A stretch of 64,000 nucleotides of DNA from Pseudomonadota bacterium. Its GTDB lineage: Bacteria > Pseudomonadota > Gammaproteobacteria > Steroidobacterales > Steroidobacteraceae. Made by a program: the position numbers and the translations under genes. Under the pieces are notes generated by a model. It worked only from the letters and a program-made list of their open reading frames with translations. It searched no databases and was not told the DNA's origin. This document shows positions 1 to 5,979 of this stretch, piece by piece (the first letter of the stretch is position 1; each line of letters opens with the position of its first letter). The DNA lies in contig JADIZR010000006.1 in the NCBI GenBank assembly GCA_016704655.1, forward strand, positions 124,001-188,000, in the 5' to 3' direction.

Positions 1-177
1 GAGCCCGAGTTTGCGGCGCGCGACCGTGGCTACACGTTCGTGTCGCACCAGCAGGAAGTCGGCACCGGCTACTTCGACGACGTCACCAACGTGATCCAGG
101 AAGGCCATTCCTCGACCACCGCGATGCACGGGTCGACCGAGGAAGAGCAGTTCGCCACGGGTGGCGCGCACCACTGA
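1..177 (+). CDS. aceA: Isocitrate lyase, C-terminal fragment
   Basis: The window opens inside this gene; 58 codons and a TGA stop are visible. The fragment carries FVSHQQEVGTGYFDDVT and then STEEEQF close to its end, which match the C-terminus of bacterial isocitrate lyases such as E. coli AceA, followed here by a short Gly/Ala/His tail. Isocitrate lyase cleaves isocitrate to succinate and glyoxylate in the glyoxylate shunt, allowing growth on acetate, fatty acids and other C2 sources. The catalytic Cys region lies upstream of the window and cannot be checked. A perfect 9-bp hairpin 18 bases after the stop may act in transcript ending. Family assignment is firm because this C-terminal stretch is very conserved. 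Confidence 0.93.
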   Translation, partial: EPEFAARDRGYTFVSHQQEVGTGYFDDVTNVIQEGHSSTTAMHGSTEEEQFATGGAHH

Positions 178-194
178 GCTGACTGTCTGTCACG

Positions 195-218
195 CCTCTC
201 CCGGTACGACGGGAGAGG
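195..218 (+). terminator. Hairpin downstream of aceA
   Basis: A perfect 9-bp inverted repeat, CCTCTCCCG and CGGGAGAGG with a 6-nt loop, starts 18 bases after the aceA stop. There is no T-run after it, so intrinsic termination is uncertain. It could instead protect the 3' end of the aceA mRNA. Confidence 0.4.
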
Positions 219-271
219 TCGCCGACACGTCCTGTTGCGCTTCAAAAGGCAGACACGCACTGGCGTCACAG

Positions 272-345
272 GCGGTCGATCCGGAGCCTTTCCCCGAGCT
301 TGGAAAGGCAGACACGCGCTCGGGGAAAGGCGCCGGATCGACCGC
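272..345. repeat. Long hairpin repeat, copy A
   Basis: Two 28-base arms (272-299 and 318-345) are complementary with a single mismatch and enclose the 18-nt loop ttggaaaggcagacacgc. The loop is the exact reverse complement of the loop of the hairpin at 613-692, while the arms differ between the two copies yet stay self-complementary. This is the pattern of a mobile or selected palindromic element rather than a random repeat. Confidence 0.85.
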
Positions 346-366
346 TTGCGAGACAGCGCCTGAGCA

Positions 367-391
367 CCTTTTCCGCACAAGGCGGAAAAGG
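367..391. repeat. Short perfect hairpin
   Basis: Arms ccttttccgc and gcggaaaagg pair perfectly over 10 bp around a 5-nt loop. The CCTTTTCC/GGAAAAGG core resembles the stems of the neighbouring long hairpins and may be a decayed relative. Confidence 0.55.
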
Positions 392-612
392 CGCACGGCG
401 CTCGTAACATCACCACGCTGTGAGCCAGACCAGTTCCGCGTCGATCGGTGTCGGTACCTTCTTGCTGGCTGCTCGCAGCGCGCACCCGGCCCAACTTTGA
501 GCGCTTCTGCACCTGGCCGGCTACGTGCGCCGTGCGGATCGTCGGGCGTGAACCATTGGCCGCTAGTCCCGCCTCTCGTTTCCGCCCGACGAGCTGCTCA
601 GGCGCGTAACGT

Positions 613-692
613 CAGGCGTTCGATCCGGGACCTCTCCCAGAGCGCGTGTCTGCCTTTCCAAGCTCTGGGAGAGGTCCCGGATCGAACGCCTG
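613..692. repeat. Long hairpin repeat, copy B (inverted relative to copy A)
   Basis: Two perfect 31-base arms (613-643 and 662-692) enclose the loop gcgtgtctgcctttccaa. This loop is the exact reverse complement of the loop in the hairpin at 272-345. The outer arms share the gttcgatccgg-type start with copy A, but the inner stem reads cctctcccag instead of cctttccccg, with matching compensating changes on the other arm. Confidence 0.88.
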
Positions 693-762
693 ATTCGAAG
701 CGTCTGTCAGCCTTTCCAAGCCGGGGGAAAGGCGCGCAATCGGCTGCTATGCTCCTCGCGCC

Positions 763-1419
763 ATGACGACGCCCGCCGACACGTCTTTCGATCCGCACTG
801 CACGCTGTGCCCGCGGCTTGCCGAGTTTCTGGCCGCGGGCAAGCAGCGGTACCCGCAATATCACTGCGCTCCCGTGGCCCCGTTTGGCGACCCGGATGCG
901 CGGCTGCTGATCGTGGGACTCGCACCCGGCTTCCATGGGGCCAACGCGACGGGCCGACCCTTCACCGGTGACTATGCCGGAATCCTGCTGTACGAAACCT
1001 TGTATGCGTTCGGCCTGTCGACTGCGCCGCAGTCGGTTGCGGCGGACGACAGCCTGCGCCTCATCGGCTGCCGCATCTCGAACTCGGTCAAATGCGTGCC
1101 GCCGGCCAACAAGCCGTTGCCGGCCGAGATCGCGACCTGCAATCGTTACCTGGCCCATGAGCTCGCCGGAGTGAAGGAGGGCACGGTGCTGCTGGCGCTC
1201 GGTGCGATTGCCCACGGCGCGGTGCTGCGCGCGCTGGGCCTCAAGCAGTCCGCGTTCGCCTTCGCCCACGGCGCCGAGCACACGCTGCCACGCAACCTGA
1301 CGATGGTCGACTCGTACCATTGCAGCCGGTACAACACCAACACCCGCAGGCTGACGCCCGACATGTTCCGCACGGTGGTGGCTCGCGCGGCGCAGCTCGC
1401 GCGCGGCAGTTCCGACTAA
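763..1419 (+). CDS. Uracil-DNA glycosylase, family 5 (UdgB-like)
   Basis: This 218-residue protein would remove uracil, and probably other deaminated bases, from DNA at the first step of base-excision repair. It has the iron-sulfur cysteines expected of family 4/5 enzymes: C13 and C16 in an N-terminal CTLCPRL motif, then C111 (VKCVPPANK) and C126. The active-site segment is VGLAPGFHGAN at 51-61 followed by TGRPFTGD, and the C-terminal motif is SYHCSRYNTNT at 184-194. The GLAPGFHGANATGRPF form is typical of family 5 rather than family 4. The gene ends 34 bases before uvrC, so two repair genes may be cotranscribed. The ATG has no strong ribosome binding site. The stop codon lies in a TAACCCC heptamer run. 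Confidence 0.9.
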   Translation: MTTPADTSFDPHCTLCPRLAEFLAAGKQRYPQYHCAPVAPFGDPDARLLIVGLAPGFHGANATGRPFTGDYAGILLYETLYAFGLSTAPQSVAADDSLRLIGCRISNSVKCVPPANKPLPAEIATCNRYLAHELAGVKEGTVLLALGAIAHGAVLRALGLKQSAFAFAHGAEHTLPRNLTMVDSYHCSRYNTNTRRLTPDMFRTVVARAAQLARGSSD

Positions 1420-1456
1420 CCCCTAACCCCTTTCCGACTATCCCCTGACCCCTTTG
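1417..1456. repeat. TAACCCC-type heptamer run between UDG and uvrC
   Basis: The spacer reads as degenerate heptamers: TAACCCC twice, a short break, then TATCCCC and TGACCCC. The first TAA is the stop codon of the upstream gene and the final TTG is the start codon of uvrC. The same heptamers form the arms of the inverted repeat at 61307-61392. Confidence 0.6.
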
Positions 1457-3265
1457 CCCTTCGATCTGCAGTCGTTCCTCGCGGCACTCCCGACCAAGCC
1501 GGGCGTGTATCGCATGCTCGACAAGGACGGAGACATTCTTTACGTGGGCAAGGCGCGGCACCTGCGCAACCGCGTCTCGAGCTATTTCCACGGCCGCGTC
1601 CACGCGGACAAGACGATGGTGCTGCTGGCACAGGTGGCGAGCGTCGAAATCACGGTCACCGCGTCGGAGACCGAGGCGCTGTTACTCGAATTCAACCTGA
1701 TCAAGCAGCACAAGCCGCGGTACAACATCCTGCTCAAGGACGACAAGAGCTTTCCGTTCATCCACGTCTCGGGCCACGCCTACCCGCGCATCGCGTTTTA
1801 TCGCGGCACCAAGAAGCTGCCCGGACGGTTTTTCGGTCCGTATCCCAACTCGGTTGCGGCGCGCGAGACGTTGCTGCTGCTGCAGAAGCTGTTCCGTCTG
1901 CGCCCCTGCGAAGACACGTTTTTCGCCAATCGTTCGCGCCCCTGCCTGCAGTACCAGATCGATCGCTGCACCGGGCCTTGCGTCGGTTTGGTTACGCCGG
2001 AGCAGTACGCGCTCGACATAGCCGACGCCGTCAAGGTACTCGACGGTCGCAACGTCGAGGTCATCGCCGACCTCGGTCAGCGCATGGAAGAGGCGGCATC
2101 GAAGCTCGCGTATGAGCAGGCGGCGCGCCTGCGCGATCAGATCCAGATGCTGAAGCAGATCCAGGCGACGCAGGTGATGACACGGATGTCCGGGCACGAC
2201 ATCGATGCCGTTGGCATCGCGGACGAGGGCGGTGAGTTCTGCGTCGCCGTCGTCTTCGTGCGGGGTGGACGCAACCTGGGCAGTTCGAACTACTTCCCCA
2301 AGGGCGGTCTCGGCGACGAAGGCGAAATGCTCGCGGGTTTCCTGGCACAGTATTACCTCGCGCGCGAGGCGCCGTCCGAGATCGTGCTGTCGCGGCCGGT
2401 GGAAGGCGCCGAAGCGCTCGAGCAGGCGCTTGCGCAGAAGGCGGGGCATGCCGTGGAGATTCGCACCAACATCCGCGGCACCCGCGCGCGCTGGATCGAG
2501 ATGGCCCGCAACAATGCGGCGCTCGGCCTGAAGATGCGCGCGTCGAGCCGTGCCACGGTCGCGGACCAGTTGGATGCCGTCGGGCGTGAGTTGAGCCTCG
2601 GCAAGACGCCGCAGCGCATCGAATGCTTCGACGTCAGCCACTCGATGGGTGAGTCCGCGGTCGCGTCCTGCGTGGTGCTCGGCCCCGAAGGCCCGCTGAA
2701 GAGTGATTACCGTCGCTTCAATCTGCGCAACATCACGCCGGGCGACGATTACGCCGGCATCGAACAGGCGGTCGAGCGCCGCTTCGCCCGGGTGATGCGT
2801 GGCGAGGCGCCGATGCCCGACCTGCTGTTGATCGACGGCGGACTGGGCCAGTTGCATGCGGCCATGGCGGCACTCGCGCGGGTGGGTGTGACCGACCTTG
2901 CGGTGGTGAGCGTCGCGAAAGGGTCGGATCGCAGGGCAGGGCAGGAACGCCTTTTCTTTCCCGGGCAGGAAGCCGCGCTTATACTCGCGGACGACTCGCC
3001 GGCCCTGCGCCTGATCCAGCGCGTGCGCGACGAAGCGCATCGGTTCGCGATCACCGGTCACCGGCAATCGCGCGATCGCAGCCGGCGCGAGTCGTGGCTT
3101 GAGGAGATTCCTGGGTTGGGGCCCAAGCGGCGCAGGGAATTGCTGAAGGCTTTTGGCGGACTGCAGGGGATCCGGCAGGCGTCGGTGGAAGACCTGGCCA
3201 GGGTGCACGGCATCAGCCGGCAACTGGCCGCAGAAATTTACGAACGAATGAACCCTGGGGCCTGA
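1454..3265 (+). CDS. uvrC: Excinuclease ABC subunit C
   Basis: UvrC makes the two incisions that flank a DNA lesion in nucleotide excision repair, after UvrAB has marked it. The 603-residue protein has the usual length and order: a GIY-YIG nuclease domain at the N-terminus (GVY at 17-19, YVG at 30-32), a four-cysteine cluster (C152, C164, C172, C176), a UVR helix region around 200-240 that binds UvrB, the C-terminal endonuclease domain, and a helix-hairpin-helix pair near 545-600 (IPGLGPKRRRELL). The start is TTG, because the GIY-YIG domain begins immediately after it and no better codon lies upstream. pgsA follows after 13 bases, an arrangement conserved in gammaproteobacteria. Confidence 0.97.
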   Translation: MPFDLQSFLAALPTKPGVYRMLDKDGDILYVGKARHLRNRVSSYFHGRVHADKTMVLLAQVASVEITVTASETEALLLEFNLIKQHKPRYNILLKDDKSFPFIHVSGHAYPRIAFYRGTKKLPGRFFGPYPNSVAARETLLLLQKLFRLRPCEDTFFANRSRPCLQYQIDRCTGPCVGLVTPEQYALDIADAVKVLDGRNVEVIADLGQRMEEAASKLAYEQAARLRDQIQMLKQIQATQVMTRMSGHDIDAVGIADEGGEFCVAVVFVRGGRNLGSSNYFPKGGLGDEGEMLAGFLAQYYLAREAPSEIVLSRPVEGAEALEQALAQKAGHAVEIRTNIRGTRARWIEMARNNAALGLKMRASSRATVADQLDAVGRELSLGKTPQRIECFDVSHSMGESAVASCVVLGPEGPLKSDYRRFNLRNITPGDDYAGIEQAVERRFARVMRGEAPMPDLLLIDGGLGQLHAAMAALARVGVTDLAVVSVAKGSDRRAGQERLFFPGQEAALILADDSPALRLIQRVRDEAHRFAITGHRQSRDRSRRESWLEEIPGLGPKRRRELLKAFGGLQGIRQASVEDLARVHGISRQLAAEIYERMNPGA

Positions 3266-3278
3266 CCGAGTCGCCGTC

Positions 3279-3848
3279 TTGAACCTGCAGTCCCTCCCGA
3301 ACACCCTTACGCTCGGCCGCATCATCGCGGTGCCGCTGTTTGTCGCGCTATTCTACTGGGGTGGGCCCTGGGGCGATCCACTTGCGGCGCTCGTATTCAT
3401 TCTCGCAGCGGTCACCGACTGGATCGACGGTTACCTGGCACGCAAGCTCGGCGTCACCACGCCGCTTGGCGAGTTCCTCGATCCCGTGGCCGACAAACTG
3501 ATGGTCGCCATCGCGTTGATCCTGCTGGTGGCCCACGATCAGAACCCATGGATCGTGGTCTCGGCAATGGTGATCGTCGGCCGCGAGATCACCGTCTCGG
3601 CGCTGCGGGAATGGATGGCCCACCTCGGGGCGCGGGCCAAGGTCAAGGTGTCAGCGCTCGGCAAGTGGAAGACGATCCTGCAGATGGTCGGGCTCAGCCT
3701 GATGGTCTATCGCAGCGACCTGCTTTGGCTCCCGATCTACCAGATTGGCATCGCTCTGCTGGTCATAGCGGCGGTCCTGACGCTCTGGTCGATGGTTTTG
3801 TACTTGCAGATCGCTTGGCCAGAACTGCGCAAGACGACCGTCTCTTGA
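3279..3848 (+). CDS. pgsA: CDP-diacylglycerol--glycerol-3-phosphate 3-phosphatidyltransferase
   Basis: PgsA makes phosphatidylglycerol-phosphate from CDP-diacylglycerol and sn-glycerol-3-phosphate in the inner membrane, the committed step to phosphatidylglycerol and cardiolipin. The 189-residue protein has several hydrophobic helices and a complete CDP-alcohol phosphotransferase motif: D47, D50, G51, A54, R55, G64, D68 and D72 (DWIDGYLAR then GEFLDPVAD). The start is TTG, 13 bases after uvrC, so the pair is likely one operon. The uvrC-pgsA pair followed by tRNA-Gly and tRNA-Cys is strong support for the assignment. Confidence 0.96.
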   Translation: MNLQSLPNTLTLGRIIAVPLFVALFYWGGPWGDPLAALVFILAAVTDWIDGYLARKLGVTTPLGEFLDPVADKLMVAIALILLVAHDQNPWIVVSAMVIVGREITVSALREWMAHLGARAKVKVSALGKWKTILQMVGLSLMVYRSDLLWLPIYQIGIALLVIAAVLTLWSMVLYLQIAWPELRKTTVS

Positions 3849-3882
3849 CAGCAAGGGGCTCGGCAGCGAGAATTTGCGGCTG

Positions 3883-3900
3883 ACGAAAGTTCGCTTTCGT
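3883..3900 (+). other. TTCG-loop hairpin between pgsA and tRNA-Gly
   Basis: ACGAAAG and CTTTCGT pair perfectly over 7 bp around a TTCG tetraloop, eight bases before the tRNA. It has no T-run and may be a processing or attenuation structure between the mRNA and the tRNAs. Confidence 0.45.
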
Positions 3901-3908
3901 GAGCCCAA

Positions 3909-3984
3909 GCGGGTGTAGCTCAGTTGGTAGAGCGCGACCTTGCCAAGGTCGAGGTCACGAGTTCGAGCCTCGTTACCCGCTCCA
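3909..3984 (+). tRNA. tRNA-Gly (anticodon GCC)
   Basis: The 76 bases fold as a complete cloverleaf: acceptor stem gcgggtg/tacccgc, D arm with gctcagttggtagagc, anticodon loop ttgccaa (GCC), T arm with ttcgagc, and an encoded CCA end. It corresponds to glyW of the E. coli glyW-cysT-leuZ cluster, which also lies downstream of pgsA. Confidence 0.97.
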
Positions 3985-3992
3985 GATCCTCG

Positions 3993-4020
3993 CATGACCC
4001 CGGGCACTCCCGGGGTTATG
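3993..4020 (+). other. Hairpin in the tRNA-Gly/tRNA-Cys spacer
   Basis: A 12-bp stem, catgaccccggg with cccggggttatg around a CACT loop and one G-T pair, sits in the 66-base spacer between the two tRNAs. It probably helps processing of a common precursor. Confidence 0.5.
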
Positions 4021-4050
4021 CGTTTCTGGGAGGACGTTTCGGGCCATCGC

Positions 4051-4124
4051 GGCTAGGTGGCAGAGTGGTCATGCAGCGGCCTGCAAAGCCGTGTACGCCG
4101 GTTCGATTCCGACCCTAGCCTCCA
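4051..4124 (+). tRNA. tRNA-Cys (anticodon GCA)
   Basis: The 74 bases form a cloverleaf with acceptor stem ggctagg/cctagcc, anticodon loop ctgcaaa (GCA), T arm with ttcgatt and an encoded CCA. It corresponds to cysT. The leuZ tRNA that follows in E. coli is absent; instead its 3' end is duplicated 294 bases downstream, see the repeat at 4392-4417. Confidence 0.97.
4098..4123 (+). repeat. Direct repeat, tRNA-Cys 3' end (possible attachment site, left)
   Basis: The 26 bases from the T arm to the discriminator of tRNA-Cys recur at 4392-4417 with two mismatches. tRNA 3' ends are common integration sites for tyrosine-recombinase islands. Confidence 0.65.
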
Positions 4125-4172
4125 TTTCTCCACGCGACGAGTCATGGCACTTAAGAACGGCATGCGCCGCAT

Positions 4173-4388
4173 GTGCAGCATGTGCCGACGCCGCGTATCA
4201 ATGACATTGTGCTGAAGCGCCGCGGCATCTCGGCCGACACGGCGATGCGCCTGGCGCGCTACTTCGGTGGCGATGCACAGTCCTGGCTCAACCTGCAGAC
4301 GATCTACGACCTGCGTGTCGCCGAGCGCACGAGTGCCCGCAGGATCGAACGCGAAGTGGCGCCAGCCGAGCAGGTCGCCGCCGCGTAG
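4173..4388 (+). pseudogene. Truncated HigA-family antitoxin
   Basis: The 71-residue reading frame matches the C-terminal two thirds of HigA-type antitoxins: an INDIVLKRRGISADTAMRLA helix-turn-helix segment and FGGDAQSWLNLQTIYDLR. Normal members are about 95-110 residues and start with an N-terminal helix before VPTPRINDIV. Here the frame is closed upstream at about 4152 and no HigB toxin gene is beside it, so this looks like a remnant. It lies exactly between the tRNA-Cys 3' end and its duplicate, which suggests that it is cargo left behind by an excised island. Confidence 0.7.
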
Positions 4389-4391
4389 ATA

Positions 4392-4417
4392 CCGGTTCGA
4401 TTTCGACCCTGGCCTCC
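4392..4417 (+). repeat. Direct repeat of tRNA-Cys 3' end (possible attachment site, right)
   Basis: These bases match 24 of 26 with 4098-4123, and the resemblance continues weakly into a shared ccacgcg about a dozen bases on. Together the two repeats bracket the truncated higA. Confidence 0.65.
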
Positions 4418-4450
4418 TCGATCCACGCGCCGAAATCTGCTTCATGAAAT

Positions 4451-4470
4451 TCTATTTAACGTGAAATAGA
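4451..4470. promoter_or_regulatory. Operator-like inverted repeat in an AT-rich patch
   Basis: TCTATTT and AAATAGA form a perfect 7-bp inverted repeat around a 6-base spacer. It lies in a locally AT-rich stretch (about 4440-4515) that contrasts with the GC-rich surroundings and suggests foreign origin. It could be a former operator of the lost toxin-antitoxin module. No gene now starts beside it. Confidence 0.35.
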
Positions 4471-4599
4471 CATTGTAAGTCTCTGATAAATATATCGATA
4501 TTCAAAATTGCTTCAGGCCTGAGCCAACCGGAAAGCCGGCTCCGCATTGCGGGACACACAGTCGCGGTGGCGTTCCGACGATGCCTGCTTCGCCCGGAA

Positions 4600-5151
4600 T
4601 CAGACCTTTGATTTTCCGGCCAGTATCCCGCGCAACACGCCGGGGCCGAGCGTCCGGCTGAATTCCCTCGTGGCGATCAACGGCAACAGGACCAGCAGCA
4701 CCACCAGGCTCTTGGCCAGCACGTGCGCCATCGAGCGGCTTTCGAACTCGGCCAGCGTCGCACCGAAAGATTTACCGTGAACCCTGCCGACGAGCAACTC
4801 TTCCGCTACCGAGAGCGCGATGACCAGCAGCCACAACTGCACGCTCTTGGCGAAAACGGCGGGACCCCACCGCGTGACACGCGCCTTCTCGCCCACGCCC
4901 AGCGCCTGGCCGAGCAGCAGGAATTTGGCGAGGACCGCCGCCTTGATGGCGGCGGTGCCGAGGCTGAAGACGCCGGCCTCCGCGCCCCCAGGCAGCGTTG
5001 ATTCGTAGAACATCAGCACGGCGAAGCAGACGAACAGGTAGCCAGCGATCAGCTTGAAGCTGTGCAGCTCTTCGATGGCGCGTTCTTTCAGCGTCGGCTT
5101 CGATGCGCGCTCATGCGTTTCCTGGCTCACGACATCACTCCCATGATTCAT
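4600..5151 (-). CDS. Multi-pass inner-membrane protein of unknown function
   Basis: The 183-residue protein has about four hydrophobic segments (for example LIAGYLFVCFAVLMFY, VQLWLLVIALSVAEELLVG and VVLLVLLPLIATREF). The last two flank a soluble loop. I do not recognise a named family. I chose the ATG at 5151 because the preceding frame to 5856 is only the shadow of the next gene; the protein then starts with a polar, charged tail before the first membrane helix. It lies 50 bases downstream of the DUF3313-type gene on the same strand and may be cotranscribed with it. A membrane accessory role is as far as the sequence goes. Confidence 0.6.
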   Translation of the reverse strand: MNHGSDVVSQETHERASKPTLKERAIEELHSFKLIAGYLFVCFAVLMFYESTLPGGAEAGVFSLGTAAIKAAVLAKFLLLGQALGVGEKARVTRWGPAVFAKSVQLWLLVIALSVAEELLVGRVHGKSFGATLAEFESRSMAHVLAKSLVVLLVLLPLIATREFSRTLGPGVLRGILAGKSKV

Positions 5152-5201
5152 GCTTGCGCCGCGATCAGCAGCCACAGGAGAAGCAGCCGACCCGGGCGAA
5201 A

Positions 5202-5891
5202 TTACTTCGACGTCTTGCCCTTGATCTCGTCGAGGCGCACGCGCAGGTCGCTGGCCCAGTCGCCGAGTATACGATCGGCAGCCTGCACGTTTGTCACACG
5301 ATTCGCCTGCTTTGCGAACGAGTCCATGTCGGCTTCGGCATCCATGATTCGCGCCAGTAACGTATTGGTCTCGGAATCCCAGAGTTCCAGGAACAGCGTC
5401 ATCTGTCCGGCCGAGCGTACGACAGTGGCATTGACGCCCGCGGTCATCAGGTCCGGGGCGTTGACCTCGACGTTCAGCAGCGCCGGGCGCAGGACGAGCA
5501 CATCGGGAGCGGCGGTATCGACGACCTGGTAGCCACCCTTGTCCTGCAGTTCTTTCGTGAAGACCTTCTTGAACTCGGCAGCGAGTCCCGCCTTCATGCG
5601 TTCGATGTCCTTGTCGGACACCCGCCCCTCGAAGCCCCGATGGCTGTTGTTGTAGTCCTTCTGCCAGTCCTTTTCGAACTCGACCAGCGGATCGAGGATC
5701 GCTACGCGGTTGTACTGCGTGAATGTCGCGCCCGACTTCAGGTAAACGATCCGGCTTTTCGTGCTTTTCTGCAGCACGAGGCCTTCTGGCGTCGTCTGCG
5801 GCGGTGCTTCTGTGGCGAGCGCGCCGGCCGCTGCGCCGATGGCCAGTGCCGCACACATGCCTATTGCCAGCGCTGGTTTGCGCAACCTCAT
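5202..5891 (-). CDS. DUF3313-like exported protein
   Basis: The 229-residue protein starts with a signal peptide (MRLRKPALAIGMCAALAIG, cleavage near ALA-TEAP) and is then soluble and periplasmic. The mature part, with YLKSGATFTQYNRVAILDP near its start and a C-terminal ADRILGDWASDLRVRLDEIK segment, resembles DUF3313-type envelope proteins, although it lacks the lipobox cysteine that many of these have. The start at 5891 was preferred over the longer frame because AGGAGAA lies just upstream and the signal peptide then begins properly. Function is unknown. Confidence 0.65.
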   Translation of the reverse strand: MRLRKPALAIGMCAALAIGAAAGALATEAPPQTTPEGLVLQKSTKSRIVYLKSGATFTQYNRVAILDPLVEFEKDWQKDYNNSHRGFEGRVSDKDIERMKAGLAAEFKKVFTKELQDKGGYQVVDTAAPDVLVLRPALLNVEVNAPDLMTAGVNATVVRSAGQMTLFLELWDSETNTLLARIMDAEADMDSFAKQANRVTNVQAADRILGDWASDLRVRLDEIKGKTSK

Positions 5892-5979
5892 GCTGATTCT
5901 CCTCAATTGGTGGTTACCCGTCATGACTTGCCTCTGCCCTAAGATACCGCCGCGCCGGCGTCAGCGCGTCTTACGGCGA

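Larger units (their letters stand above)
178..762. other. Repeat-rich intergenic region between aceA and the UDG gene
   Basis: These 585 bases hold no convincing gene; the ORFs that cross them are translations of inverted repeats. The region contains a short hairpin at 195-218, four copies of a motif close to ggaaaggcagacacgc (244-258, 302-317, and inverted at 644-659 and 700-717), two long hairpins (272-345 and 613-692), and two smaller hairpins at 367-391 and 711-732. The stretch from about 400 to 600 shows nothing I recognise. Confidence 0.8.

Noticed and set aside
1682..3325. Long minus-strand reading frame (547 codons) opposite uvrC
   Set aside because: It lies fully antisense to a well-conserved gene, has no recognisable motif and is rich in His/Arg/Gln as expected for antisense frames in GC-rich DNA.
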